Positions 1 through 6,688 of a DNA stretch of 14,118 bases are shown here, one piece after another. A model generated the notes under the pieces. That model saw only the letters and a program-made list of their open reading frames with translations. It was not told the DNA's origin and ran no database searches. A program made the translations under genes and the position numbers. Source of the DNA: EX4484-217-1 sp964496035 (GTDB taxonomy: Archaea > Thermoproteota > Thermoprotei_A > EX4484-217-1); NCBI GenBank assembly GCA_964496035.1, contig CAZBXI010000039.1, positions 1 through 14,118 on the forward strand, read 5' to 3'. Numbering within the stretch: the stretch's first letter is position 1; each line of letters begins with the position of its first letter.

Positions 1-118
1 GCTTTGCTTGAAGTTCTTCAGATAGTGGAGCGTTAAAGAATTTATGCCTTATATGTAAGGGTGCGTTAAAGAAGCTCTTTCGCTGCTTCCTAGGTTGCTT
101 AGACCCAGTTAGTCCCAT
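1..118 (-). CDS. rpl24: 50S ribosomal protein L24 (uL24), N-terminal part
   Basis: Large-subunit protein that binds 23S rRNA early in assembly near the exit tunnel. Reading the minus strand from the ATG at 118-116 gives a basic N-terminus, MGLTGSKQPRKQRKSFFNAP, followed by LHIRHKFFNAPLSEEL. This is the characteristic archaeal uL24 start (SKQPRKQRK, NAPLH.RHK, APLS.EL). About 39 codons are present before the window edge, so the gene is cut by the window and not truncated in the genome as far as can be seen. It begins 11 nt after the uL14 stop codon, with AGGTG upstream as a ribosome binding site, and follows uL14 as in other archaeal spc operons. Its short length and position at the edge make it easy to overlook. 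Confidence 0.93.
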   Translation of the reverse strand, partial: MGLTGSKQPRKQRKSFFNAPLHIRHKFFNAPLSEELQAK

Positions 119-129
119 TTAGCCACACC

Positions 130-558
130 TTAAACTATTATAGTCGCTAATTCCGCTATTTTTGGCCATCTTTCAGCTGCTTCCTTAGCTACAGGCCCTC
201 TTATTTCAGATCCTTTAGGTATTCCTTCAGGTGTTATTATTACAGCAGCATTGTCTTCGAAAACCACTCTAACACCATCAGGTCTTCTATAGGGCATTCT
301 TTGTCTCACAATAACTGCTCTAACTATTTGTCTTCTCATTTCAGGTGTTCCCTTCTTAACAGAGGCTATGACTAAGTCGCCTACAGAAGCTTTAGGTAGT
401 CTTCTTAAGCGGGATTTGTAACCTGGGACTCCAATAACCATTATCTCCCTAGCACCGCTGTTGTCAGCTACTTTAAGCATTGTACCTACCTGTATTCCCG
501 CTGAAATAGCTCTACGTGTTTTCTCTCCACCACCTGCTTTCCTAATCCTTTTAACCAT
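130..558 (-). CDS. rpl14: 50S ribosomal protein L14 (uL14)
   Basis: Large-subunit protein that contacts 23S rRNA and forms part of an intersubunit bridge. The 142-residue product is close to the usual archaeal length (about 140). It shows the family core: GTMLKVADNSGAREIMVIGV near residues 25-44, the basic stretch around YKSRLRRLPKASVGDLVIASVKKG, and the C-terminal DNAAVII and GSEIRGPVAKE segments. ATG at 558 is preceded by GAGG at a workable distance inside the end of the uS17 gene. The gene starts 5 nt after the uS17 stop, consistent with translation from one polycistronic message. Nothing unusual is seen in composition or length. Confidence 0.97.
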   Translation of the reverse strand: MVKRIRKAGGGEKTRRAISAGIQVGTMLKVADNSGAREIMVIGVPGYKSRLRRLPKASVGDLVIASVKKGTPEMRRQIVRAVIVRQRMPYRRPDGVRVVFEDNAAVIITPEGIPKGSEIRGPVAKEAAERWPKIAELATIIV

Positions 559-563
559 TGCTT

Positions 564-908
564 CTAACCTCTTACCCCTCTTTTAATAACTTGAATTACT
601 ACAAACGATACAGTTTTAGATATTGGTCTTGTCTCAGCTATTTTTACTAAATCTCCTTTTTTAGCGTTAATGCAGGGTGGGTTATGGGCTGGTATTTTGC
701 TTCTACGTCTCTCATATCTCTTGTACTTTCTAATGAACCTTAAGTATTCTCTTTCAACAATAACTGTTTTATCCATTTTATCGGAGACAACAACGCCTTC
801 TAAAACTATTCCTCTAACAGATAATGTACCGTGAAATGGGCAGTTAGGATCATTACATTCCTTCTCTGGAGGCTTTACTCCAGGTATTCCAATATTTCTT
901 GCAGGCAT
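564..908 (-). CDS. rps17: 30S ribosomal protein S17 (uS17)
   Basis: Primary 16S rRNA-binding protein of the small-subunit body. The 114-residue product has the archaeal N-terminal extension (MPARNIGIPGVKPPEKEC) ahead of the OB-fold. The OB-fold is recognisable from GIVLEGVVVSDKMDKTVIVE, the tyrosine- and arginine-rich YLRFIRKYKRYERRRSKI stretch, and GDLVKIAETRPISKT near the C-terminus. Residues C18, C23 and H26 (C-N-D-P-N-C-P-F-H) could form part of a metal-binding site; this is only suggested by spacing. ATG at 908 has a strong AGGTGG site upstream. It lies between the Rpp29 gene and uL14, the standard archaeal order. Confidence 0.97.
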   Translation of the reverse strand: MPARNIGIPGVKPPEKECNDPNCPFHGTLSVRGIVLEGVVVSDKMDKTVIVEREYLRFIRKYKRYERRRSKIPAHNPPCINAKKGDLVKIAETRPISKTVSFVVIQVIKRGVRG

Positions 909-912
909 TTAT

Positions 913-1209
913 TTACCACCTTTTTCTTGAAACTATTTTCTTAAGTCTTTCTTCAGGCCTACCTACGATTCTTGAACCATCAACTACAACTTTTAAGCCG
1001 CCGGGCAGAGTAAACATAAATTTAGATATGTGTTTTAAGATTTTCTTTTCACCCTTCTCAGTTTGGATAATTAAAGTATTGTATGTTTCATCTATAACTC
1101 TACCTTCTAATCCGATGTACGTTTGAGTTGCTGAATCCACCACTTTAACGTGTAAGCCTATGAGCTCATGGTATATGATATTTCTGGGAGTGTGCTTCAT
1201 TACTTTCAT
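913..1209 (-). CDS. rnp1: Ribonuclease P protein component 1 (Rpp29/POP4 family)
   Basis: Protein subunit of archaeal RNase P, which removes the 5' leader from pre-tRNAs; homologous to eukaryotic Rpp29/Pop4. The roughly 98-residue product has the Sm-like barrel pattern of the family: HELIGLHVKVVDSATQTYIG, GLEGRVIDETYNTLIIQTE, and a hydrophobic-basic end with GSRIVGRPEERLKK. The ATG at 1209 shares one base with the uL29 stop (TGATG) and has GAGG five bases upstream, so I prefer it to the GTG one codon earlier (1212). Its position between uL29 and uS17 is a conserved archaeal arrangement that ties RNase P expression to ribosome production. No sign of damage. Confidence 0.93.
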   Translation of the reverse strand: MKVMKHTPRNIIYHELIGLHVKVVDSATQTYIGLEGRVIDETYNTLIIQTEKGEKKILKHISKFMFTLPGGLKVVVDGSRIVGRPEERLKKIVSRKRW

Positions 1210-1436
1210 CACTTCCTCTTCTTACCTTTTCTTCTCAATTCTCTAAGTTCTTCCTCCCTATTTATCGTCAATATTCTAGCTATAGTCTTCTTTATGGCCC
1301 TAATTCTTCCAGGACTCTCCAAAGTACCTAAGGCTGCTTGTGTTCTAAGCCTCATTAGCTCTAGTCTTAGCTCTTCTAATTTCTTTAATCTTTCCTCCCT
1401 AGACATAGCCCTTATATCTCTAGGTTTAAGAGACAT
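1209..1436 (-). CDS. rpl29: 50S ribosomal protein L29 (uL29)
   Basis: Small two-helix protein at the peptide exit tunnel, where nascent-chain factors dock. The 75-residue product matches the family: it opens with KPRDIRAMSREERLKKLEEL, continues with LRLELMRLRTQAALGTLESPGRIR and ends with KKTIARILTINRE and a basic tail. ATG at 1436 starts 2 nt after the uS3 stop and has GGTG upstream, within the last codons of uS3. Its stop overlaps the next start (Rpp29) by one base, implying translational coupling through this part of the operon. Confidence 0.96.
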   Translation of the reverse strand: MSLKPRDIRAMSREERLKKLEELRLELMRLRTQAALGTLESPGRIRAIKKTIARILTINREEELRELRRKGKKRK

Positions 1437-1438
1437 AG

Positions 1439-2077
1439 TTAAGCACCTTTACTTTCTACTTGTTGAGTTTGCTGCAGTGTTTCAGGTGTTTTTATTTCTA
1501 TATGATCCAGGGGTCTCATAGGCTTAACAATTCTAACCTGTATCCCATAAACACCTGGCTTAAGTAGTGCATGGGCTACAGCTCTTTCAACCATTATTGA
1601 TGCTTGCTCACCTGTTCTGTAAATCTTACCTGCACGGTATTTTTCATAGCGTGCCCTTTCGCTTGTGAGTTTACCGCTAATAATTATTTCTGCTCCTAAA
1701 GCGCCAGCCTCCATAATTCTTCTTAGGGCAATAAAGGCTGCTCTTCTGAAGTGATAACCTCTTTCAAGAGCTACAGCTAAGCGGAAAGCAACAATTCTAG
1801 CTGAAAGATACGGGTTTTCAACGGAAGTAACCGTTATTTGCGGGTTTTCCAGTCCAAATCTTTTCTCAAAAATTTGAGCCAACTGTTTAATCATGGAGCC
1901 TCTTCTACCGATAATTACAGCCGGTCTTTCAGCATAAATTACAATCCTAGTTCCTAGAGGTGTTTTCAAAATATCCACACCAGCATACCCTGCCCTATAA
2001 AATTCCCTTGCTAAGTACTCATCAACTTTCGTTTTAATTATTCCCTTTTGAACGAAAAACTTCTTAATGTTAACCAT
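1439..2077 (-). CDS. rps3: 30S ribosomal protein S3 (uS3)
   Basis: Small-subunit head protein at the mRNA entry channel. The 212-residue product has an N-terminal KH domain, with the G-x-x-G loop as G57-R58-R59-G60 in VIIGRRGSMI. The C-terminal domain follows, recognised from the segment around residues 115-160 (RIMEAGALGAEIIISGKL, then YRAGKIYRTGEQ) and from PGVYGIQVRIVKPM. The tail after KTPETLQQTQ is short and low in complexity, as is common in archaea. ATG at 2077 is preceded by GAGG, and the gene follows uL22 with a 4-nt gap. Normal operon position and length for an archaeal uS3. Confidence 0.97.
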   Translation of the reverse strand: MVNIKKFFVQKGIIKTKVDEYLAREFYRAGYAGVDILKTPLGTRIVIYAERPAVIIGRRGSMIKQLAQIFEKRFGLENPQITVTSVENPYLSARIVAFRLAVALERGYHFRRAAFIALRRIMEAGALGAEIIISGKLTSERARYEKYRAGKIYRTGEQASIMVERAVAHALLKPGVYGIQVRIVKPMRPLDHIEIKTPETLQQTQQVESKGA

Positions 2078-2081
2078 AAGC

Positions 2082-2567
2082 TTAAACCTCCATAACAGCT
2101 ATTTCAATATGAGTATACTTCTTAAACCAAGGAGTAGATCTTCCAAAAGCTCTTGGAGTATACTTCTTAATAACGGGTCCTTTCTGAGCTGCTGCATGAA
2201 TTATCTTTAACTTGTCAGCATCAAGCCCTTTATTTACTGCATTGTTTTCAGCATTTTCTAAAACCTTAAGTATTTCTTTAGCCGCTTTAACAGGGTATCG
2301 TCCAGCAGGCCATTTCCACCTTTCTAAACCTCTATGATGAGCTACTTTACCATGGTATCTACGGTACGGTATTGGCTGTTTTTTCTCAATAACTGCCTTT
2401 AATAACTCCTTAGCCTCCTTAAGCATCATACCTTTAATAGTCTTACATATTTCACGAGCCTCCTTAAGTGAAATAGGTAAATCCCTACCACTAGCTAACG
2501 CGGTTTTCTCAGGGTCTAGGTTTTTAATAGAGTATTTCCATGACGGCACTTCTACGCCCCAATACAC
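2082..2567 (-). CDS. rpl22: 50S ribosomal protein L22 (uL22)
   Basis: Large-subunit protein lining the exit tunnel. The product (161 codons from GTG at 2567) contains PSWKYSI at the start of the family match, SLKEAREICKTIKG, the YRRYHGKVAHHRG segment, AGRYPVKAAKEILKVLENAENNA, and the KKYTPRAFGRSTPW region followed by THIEI. Archaeal relatives usually begin with the equivalent of M-P-x-W-x-Y-S. The GTG at 2549 (codon 7, giving MPSWKYS) is therefore a good alternative start, and GGGGC lies just ahead of it. This is the first gene of the downstream ribosomal block. The usual upstream neighbours uS19 and uL2 are absent, so a local promoter is expected. Confidence 0.95.
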   Translation of the reverse strand: MYWGVEVPSWKYSIKNLDPEKTALASGRDLPISLKEAREICKTIKGMMLKEAKELLKAVIEKKQPIPYRRYHGKVAHHRGLERWKWPAGRYPVKAAKEILKVLENAENNAVNKGLDADKLKIIHAAAQKGPVIKKYTPRAFGRSTPWFKKYTHIEIAVMEV

Positions 2568-2622
2568 TATCAGTATCGCTTCAACTCTTACGTAAGTAGT
2601 GGTAAAAAAATCTTACTTGGCT

Positions 2623-2634
2623 AAAAATTTAAAG
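2623..2634 (-). promoter_or_regulatory. Probable TATA element for the uL22-uL24 operon
   Basis: On the minus strand this reads CTTTAAATTTTT, an AT-rich box typical of archaeal promoters. A start about 25-27 bases downstream would fall near 2602, leaving a leader of about 35-53 nt before the two possible uL22 starts. A perfect 10-bp palindrome, CTTACGTAAG (2587-2596), lies within that leader. The call rests on sequence and position only: a promoter is needed here because the upstream ribosomal block ends at 3743 and a gene of opposite direction intervenes. Confidence 0.45.
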
Positions 2635-2792
2635 AACAAATGAGTTGCTCATGGTCAACTTTTGTTAAACTTAATCATAGTGAACTATGGTACTGGTATA
2701 AAAGTTTTAAAGAATCCTTGATCTAGGGATATTCCTCTAGCGCTTTGTCTGTCCTCTAAGATATCTAACATTGGACATAGATTCATGCTAAA

Positions 2793-2806
2793 AAATTCTT
2801 AAACTT
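2793..2806 (+). promoter_or_regulatory. Possible TATA element for the secreted-protein gene
   Basis: The sequence around AAATTCTTAAACTTA fits a loose archaeal TATA box. A start 25 bases downstream would coincide with the GTG at 2828, giving a leaderless message. A stronger looking TATAAAAG lies at 2697-2704, but would imply a leader of about 100 nt. Which is used cannot be told from sequence. Confidence 0.25.
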
Positions 2807-2827
2807 AACCTACATAAAAGCTTACAT

Positions 2828-3451
2828 GTGGGAAGCGAATTAAAAATGCCAGGGTTAAGAACCTCAATACTTTTATCCCTGCTAGTGTTAGTCTTCATAG
2901 TCGCTTATATCGTATTCATTCACTACCAGACCCAAATTCCCGAGAACGTACTTCTACATGAAGGAACACAATTAACATACTACCTAGTAATGCTAGGTTA
3001 CAATAACGTTTGCGCCTGCAGAGTTGCTGGGCAATTAAGCATAGAAATAGTTAACATCACAGATAACAAGGCTTATGTTCGTTACGCTATCAGTGTAAGT
3101 GATATTTCTGAGAGCCTTATTTTAAAAGTTGATCTCGCAAAGAATAGAATATACGGAAATAGTAATGCAGGAGAACCATGGAGGTATTGGATAAATACTG
3201 GGAACATCCTAGAACTTAGAAGAGCTTTTGAAGAATGTAATGTAACGTTAAAACATAAACCTGTAAGTATAGCAGGTGAACTGTTTGAAAAATATTATAT
3301 TATACGGTGCAGTGCTAATGTAACCTTAATGTATGATTATGAAACAGGTATTTTACTTAAAGCAAATAATTACAAGGACTACGTTTTAGAGGAACTTGGT
3401 ATCATAAATCCATGCTATATTGAACTTTTCAAAATATATGCTTCAAGGTAG
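2828..3451 (+). CDS. Membrane-anchored secreted protein of unknown function
   Basis: I do not recognise this family. The 207-residue product starts with a short polar stretch, then a single strong hydrophobic helix (about residues 12-30, ILLSLLVLVFIVAYIVFI). This suggests an uncleaved signal anchor with the remainder outside the cell. The outer part looks beta-rich, with repeated short strands around EGTQLTYYL, LSIEIVNITDNKAYVRYAIS and YDYETGILLKAN. It has N-x-T sites (NIT, two NVT) that could carry archaeal N-glycans, and several cysteines that could pair. It starts with GTG at 2828; ATG at 2846 is an alternative with GGAAG upstream. It runs against the flanking ribosomal genes and occupies the space normally held by uL2/uS19. 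Convergent with the next gene (15-bp gap). The reading is secure as a gene, not as a function. Confidence 0.75.
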   Translation: MGSELKMPGLRTSILLSLLVLVFIVAYIVFIHYQTQIPENVLLHEGTQLTYYLVMLGYNNVCACRVAGQLSIEIVNITDNKAYVRYAISVSDISESLILKVDLAKNRIYGNSNAGEPWRYWINTGNILELRRAFEECNVTLKHKPVSIAGELFEKYYIIRCSANVTLMYDYETGILLKANNYKDYVLEELGIINPCYIELFKIYASR

Positions 3452-3466
3452 TAGAGGCGGATGCTT

Positions 3467-3709
3467 TCACTTTAACTTTACTTTCTCTAGTCTTTCCAGA
3501 TACTTAAAATCAGCGTTCTTGTTGAAAATTGCTTTAAACGGGAAGAACTTCTTTGAGGTAACGAGTCTATATTTTCCATGAACAATCCATTCCTCTCCTG
3601 ATTCCTCTAAACAATCTATGATAATTTCTATAGGTATTCTTAGTCCATGTATTACTTTGAATATGGGCAAAAGTTTTTCTTTAATTTTAGAGTCTATTCC
3701 TTCCACCAT
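3467..3709 (-). CDS. Conserved-looking 80-residue protein, function unknown
   Basis: Family not recognised. The 80-residue product is soluble and mixed in charge: an amphipathic N-terminal half (IKEKLLPIFKVIHGLRIPIEIIIDCL), then probable beta strands with aromatic residues (EEWIVHGKYRLVT, KKFFPFKAIFNKN) and a lysine-rich end. It starts 33 nt after the uL23 stop in the same direction, so it is probably cotranscribed with uL3-uL4-uL23. It takes the place normally held by uL2. The ATG at 3709 is preceded by GGTGA at good spacing, supporting a real gene, but both lie inside a strong hairpin (3696-3735). No resemblance to uL2 or uS19 is visible. Confidence 0.7.
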   Translation of the reverse strand: MVEGIDSKIKEKLLPIFKVIHGLRIPIEIIIDCLEESGEEWIVHGKYRLVTSKKFFPFKAIFNKNADFKYLERLEKVKLK

Positions 3710-3735
3710 AAGTTTTCACCTATGGTGGAAGGAAT
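3696..3735 (-). promoter_or_regulatory. Perfect 15-bp hairpin containing a ribosome binding site and start codon
   Basis: Positions 3696-3710 (ATTCCTTCCACCATA) are an exact reverse complement of 3721-3735 (TATGGTGGAAGGAAT), separated by 10 nt. In the minus-strand message the loop reads GGTGAAAACT, which contains the ribosome binding site of the 80-residue gene. The start AUG (3709-3707) falls inside the 3' arm. Folding would sequester the start codon while leaving the binding site in the loop. The hairpin begins 8 nt after the uL23 stop codon. It could be a translational switch, a processing site or an intrinsic stop after uL23. Confidence 0.7.
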
Positions 3736-3742
3736 TTTGAAG

Positions 3743-4000
3743 CTAGAGTATTCCAAGTCTGGTTGCTATCTCGCTTGCACTATATTCTGGTTTAAGCTTA
3801 ATATATGCTACTTTTTCTCCTCTAGGTGTTATGTGCGTGTTTACTTTTTGAACCTTAACCTTGAATATTCTTTCGAATTCTCTTTTAATTTGATGTTTCG
3901 TGGCTTTACGATCTACTATGAACACTATTACGTTTTCTCTTTCTATTTTGAAGAGAGATTTTTCGGTGCTTAATGGTCTAATAAGAACTTCCTCGCTCAT
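3743..4000 (-). CDS. rpl23: 50S ribosomal protein L23 (uL23)
   Basis: Exit-tunnel protein and docking point for SRP and nascent-chain factors. The 85-residue product has the family pattern: IRPLSTEKSLFKIERENVIVF, DRKATKHQIKREFERIFKVKV, then VNTHITPRGEKVAYIKLKPEY and an AxxIATRLGIL end. The start ATG (4000) overlaps the uL4 stop by 4 nt (ATGA), a translational coupling arrangement. It is the last ribosomal gene of this block: in most archaea uL2 and uS19 follow, but here an unknown 80-residue gene and a divergent secreted-protein gene do. Confidence 0.97.
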   Translation of the reverse strand: MSEEVLIRPLSTEKSLFKIERENVIVFIVDRKATKHQIKREFERIFKVKVQKVNTHITPRGEKVAYIKLKPEYSASEIATRLGIL

Positions 4001-4821
4001 AGTACTATCACCTTATATTTTTCTACAAGATTTTCTAGTGCAGACCTGGTCATTACGGTTAATCTTCCGGGAACGCCTCCTGGTGCTAAGTGTATTACAC
4101 TTAGGTTATCTGGTGTTGCTACATCTACTCCTGGCAAGTTCTTAGCTGCTTTAATTATTGGTTCTTTCTTATGTGAGATTATGAGTAAGCTTACTGGTGT
4201 TTTGTACCTTCTTCCACGCATTTTACCTTTTCCAGCTTTTATTTTTGTTCCTAAGCGTGCTCTTTCAACATCATCCCATAAGCCTAATTTTTTAAAGACC
4301 TCCTTAAGTTCTTTAGTTGTTTTTATTTCTGAGAGTTTATCATCAACTACGACAGGTACTTGGGGGACTTTTTCTAGTTTATGACCTCTTTTTTCAACAA
4401 GCTCCTTAATCGCTGTTGCTGCTAAAGCGCTTACAATGGCGAGCCTTCTTTCCTTCTTATTTATTTCTTCATGTATTTTCTTCTCAGGTGTTGGTGGAAA
4501 AGCTCTTCTACCGCCAACAGTACTTACGACAAATCTACCTCTTATTCCACCTTTTTGCCTAGGTATTCTAGCTAAGCCTAGACCAACACCTAAAGATTCA
4601 GCTGAAGTTCTCTTACCAGCCATTGGGTCTCTTCCCTTAGGTTGAAGTCTTGCTGTAAAAGCTGAGAGAAAAGCTCTTCTTATTAAGTCAATACGTACAG
4701 GTACGTAGAATATTGGAGGCGTTTTAATTGTTAAAACAACTTTGCCTTCAAGATCAAATATTTTAAGTTCTTCAGGTACTTTGGCTAAGGGGTTTTTCAA
4801 GGGTACTAATATTTCAGACAT
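3997..4821 (-). CDS. rpl4: 50S ribosomal protein L4 (archaeal/eukaryotic uL4 type)
   Basis: Large-subunit protein whose extended loop forms the exit-tunnel constriction. The 274-residue product is of archaeal length. It shows PIRIDLI-like RAFLSAFTAR (residues about 43-60), the tunnel loop with KGRDPMAGKRTSAES and GLGLARIPRQKGG, a conserved RRAFPPTPEKKIHE segment, and GKGKMRGRRYKTPVSLLII in the globular part. The C-terminal part contains NLPGVDV and IHLAPGGVPGRLTV. ATG at 4821 starts 2 nt after the uL3 stop. It overlaps uL23 by 4 nt. Confidence 0.97.
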   Translation of the reverse strand: MSEILVPLKNPLAKVPEELKIFDLEGKVVLTIKTPPIFYVPVRIDLIRRAFLSAFTARLQPKGRDPMAGKRTSAESLGVGLGLARIPRQKGGIRGRFVVSTVGGRRAFPPTPEKKIHEEINKKERRLAIVSALAATAIKELVEKRGHKLEKVPQVPVVVDDKLSEIKTTKELKEVFKKLGLWDDVERARLGTKIKAGKGKMRGRRYKTPVSLLIISHKKEPIIKAAKNLPGVDVATPDNLSVIHLAPGGVPGRLTVMTRSALENLVEKYKVIVL

Positions 4822-4823
4822 TT

Positions 4824-5849
<1,026 letters not shown>

Positions 5850-5897
5850 AGTTCAACACCTTACCCTAGGTCAGATGGTTAATCAATACACTACTAG

Positions 5898-5903
5898 TTT
5901 ATA
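5898..5903 (-). promoter_or_regulatory. Probable TATA box of the uL3-uL4-uL23 operon
   Basis: TATAAA on the minus strand, 49 bases from the uL3 ATG. A start about 25 bases downstream would fall near 5874, leaving a short leader that still includes the AGGTG ribosome binding site. The box overlaps the inner arm of a 9-bp inverted repeat (5901-5926), so a regulator binding the repeat could compete with TBP. Based on sequence and position only. Confidence 0.5.
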
Positions 5904-5926
5904 GAGTTTATGCTTCCAAACTCTAT
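5901..5926. repeat. 9-bp inverted repeat overlapping the uL3 promoter
   Basis: ATAGAGTTT at 5901-5909 is mirrored exactly by AAACTCTAT at 5918-5926, with an 8-nt spacer. It overlaps and extends upstream of the proposed TATA box of uL3, a position suited to an operator or a factor-binding element. It lies outside the expected transcript, so an RNA hairpin role is unlikely if the promoter call is right. Confidence 0.5.
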
Positions 5927-6006
5927 CAATTTATTGAATATAACCGTTTGTAGCATGAGGAATTAGCAAAAGAAGTATAACAGTTTAGAAAGAGCGAAGT
6001 ATAGTT

Positions 6007-6065
6007 ATGCGCACTTGAGTTCCCCACAACACTTCGTACCTTATCGTTTAATAGCGGGTGCGCAT
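6007..6065 (-). repeat. GC-rich 8-bp inverted repeat closing a 59-nt element after the ICMT-like gene
   Basis: ATGCGCAC (6007-6014) pairs exactly with GTGCGCAT (6058-6065). Two further wobble pairs and a G-C pair could extend the stem inward. The element begins 8 nt after the stop codon of the ICMT-like gene on the minus strand and is clearly richer in G and C than its surroundings, often a sign of structured RNA in AT-rich thermophile genomes. A second short pairing, CGAAGT (5995-6000) with ACTTCG (6031-6036), interleaves with it and would make a pseudoknot or an alternative fold. No tRNA, H/ACA or other known RNA signature was found. It may be a 3'-end structure or an unknown RNA. Confidence 0.4.
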
Positions 6066-6073
6066 CTTAATTA

Positions 6074-6622
6074 TCATTTACGTCGTACTTTCTTCTTTTT
6101 GCAGCGCATTTGTCCTATAATTCCAACTAGCAAATTTATTCTCGGAACTTTTTTCATATAATCTTCGTATGCAGCACCGAACTTTTCTATGTTCTTCTTT
6201 TCCTCGTCTAGCATAGCAATGTATAGTAAAACAATTAATATTACACCAATGAATAAGCTAATCCAGAGCTGCGATATTAGAACCAATCCGGAGACTATCA
6301 ATATATGCCCTAAGAATTCAGGATGTCGGACAAAGGCATAAGGCCCGCTTTTTACAAGGTTTTCTTTGCTAATACTTTTTTCAGCTAATATACATCCTTT
6401 TCTACGCGATAGGCTTGCCCATATTACGAAAGTAATCCCAAGCACCAAAATTACCAACCCGAGGTATAAGAATGGTTTCAAATATGCTTGGCTATAAAAG
6501 AAGCAAACTATAATCAGTGAGCAATACAATATAATATACATAATATGTCCTATAGTGTGAATTATGTTTTTTCCGTGCATCATAACAGTTTTCCTCATAT
6601 TATCTTTTTGCAGTATTAACAT
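6074..6622 (-). CDS. Isoprenylcysteine carboxyl methyltransferase-like membrane protein (ICMT/PEMT-like)
   Basis: Probable SAM-dependent methyltransferase embedded in the membrane. The 182-residue product has about four hydrophobic helices (near residues 25-42, 50-70, 103-122 and 123-137). It carries the family signature: GPYAFVRHPEFLGH with R99-H100-P101 and G105, then DEEKKNIEKFGAAYEDYMKKVPR, where E140-E141 and the aromatic residues belong to the SAM/headgroup site. Archaeal members are common but their substrates are mostly unknown; lipid or quinone-like substrates are possible. It starts with ATG at 6622; no clear ribosome binding site precedes it, and internal ATGs at codons 9 and 15-16 are alternatives. 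It sits with a decayed methyltransferase in a stretch that separates uL3 from its usual upstream neighbour. Confidence 0.82.
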   Translation of the reverse strand: MLILQKDNMRKTVMMHGKNIIHTIGHIMYIILYCSLIIVCFFYSQAYLKPFLYLGLVILVLGITFVIWASLSRRKGCILAEKSISKENLVKSGPYAFVRHPEFLGHILIVSGLVLISQLWISLFIGVILIVLLYIAMLDEEKKNIEKFGAAYEDYMKKVPRINLLVGIIGQMRCKKKKVRRK

Positions 6623-6688
6623 TTTACTTTAACGAAATAAGAGTATGAATCTTTACAGAATAAAGTAGTTACGTAGCATTTTTGAGCA

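Noticed and set aside
1168..1521. 117-codon plus-strand frame across Rpp29/uL29/uS3
   Set aside because: Low-complexity shadow of three certain ribosomal-operon genes.
2697..2704. TATAAAAG as the main promoter of the secreted-protein gene
   Set aside because: The box is good, but would leave a leader of about 100 nt; a nearer weaker box fits a leaderless start. Left undecided and not listed as the main call.
6007..6065. tRNA or H/ACA RNA in the GC-rich spacer
   Set aside because: No cloverleaf, T-loop GTTC context with matching stems, or ACA box at the right distance could be found on either strand.
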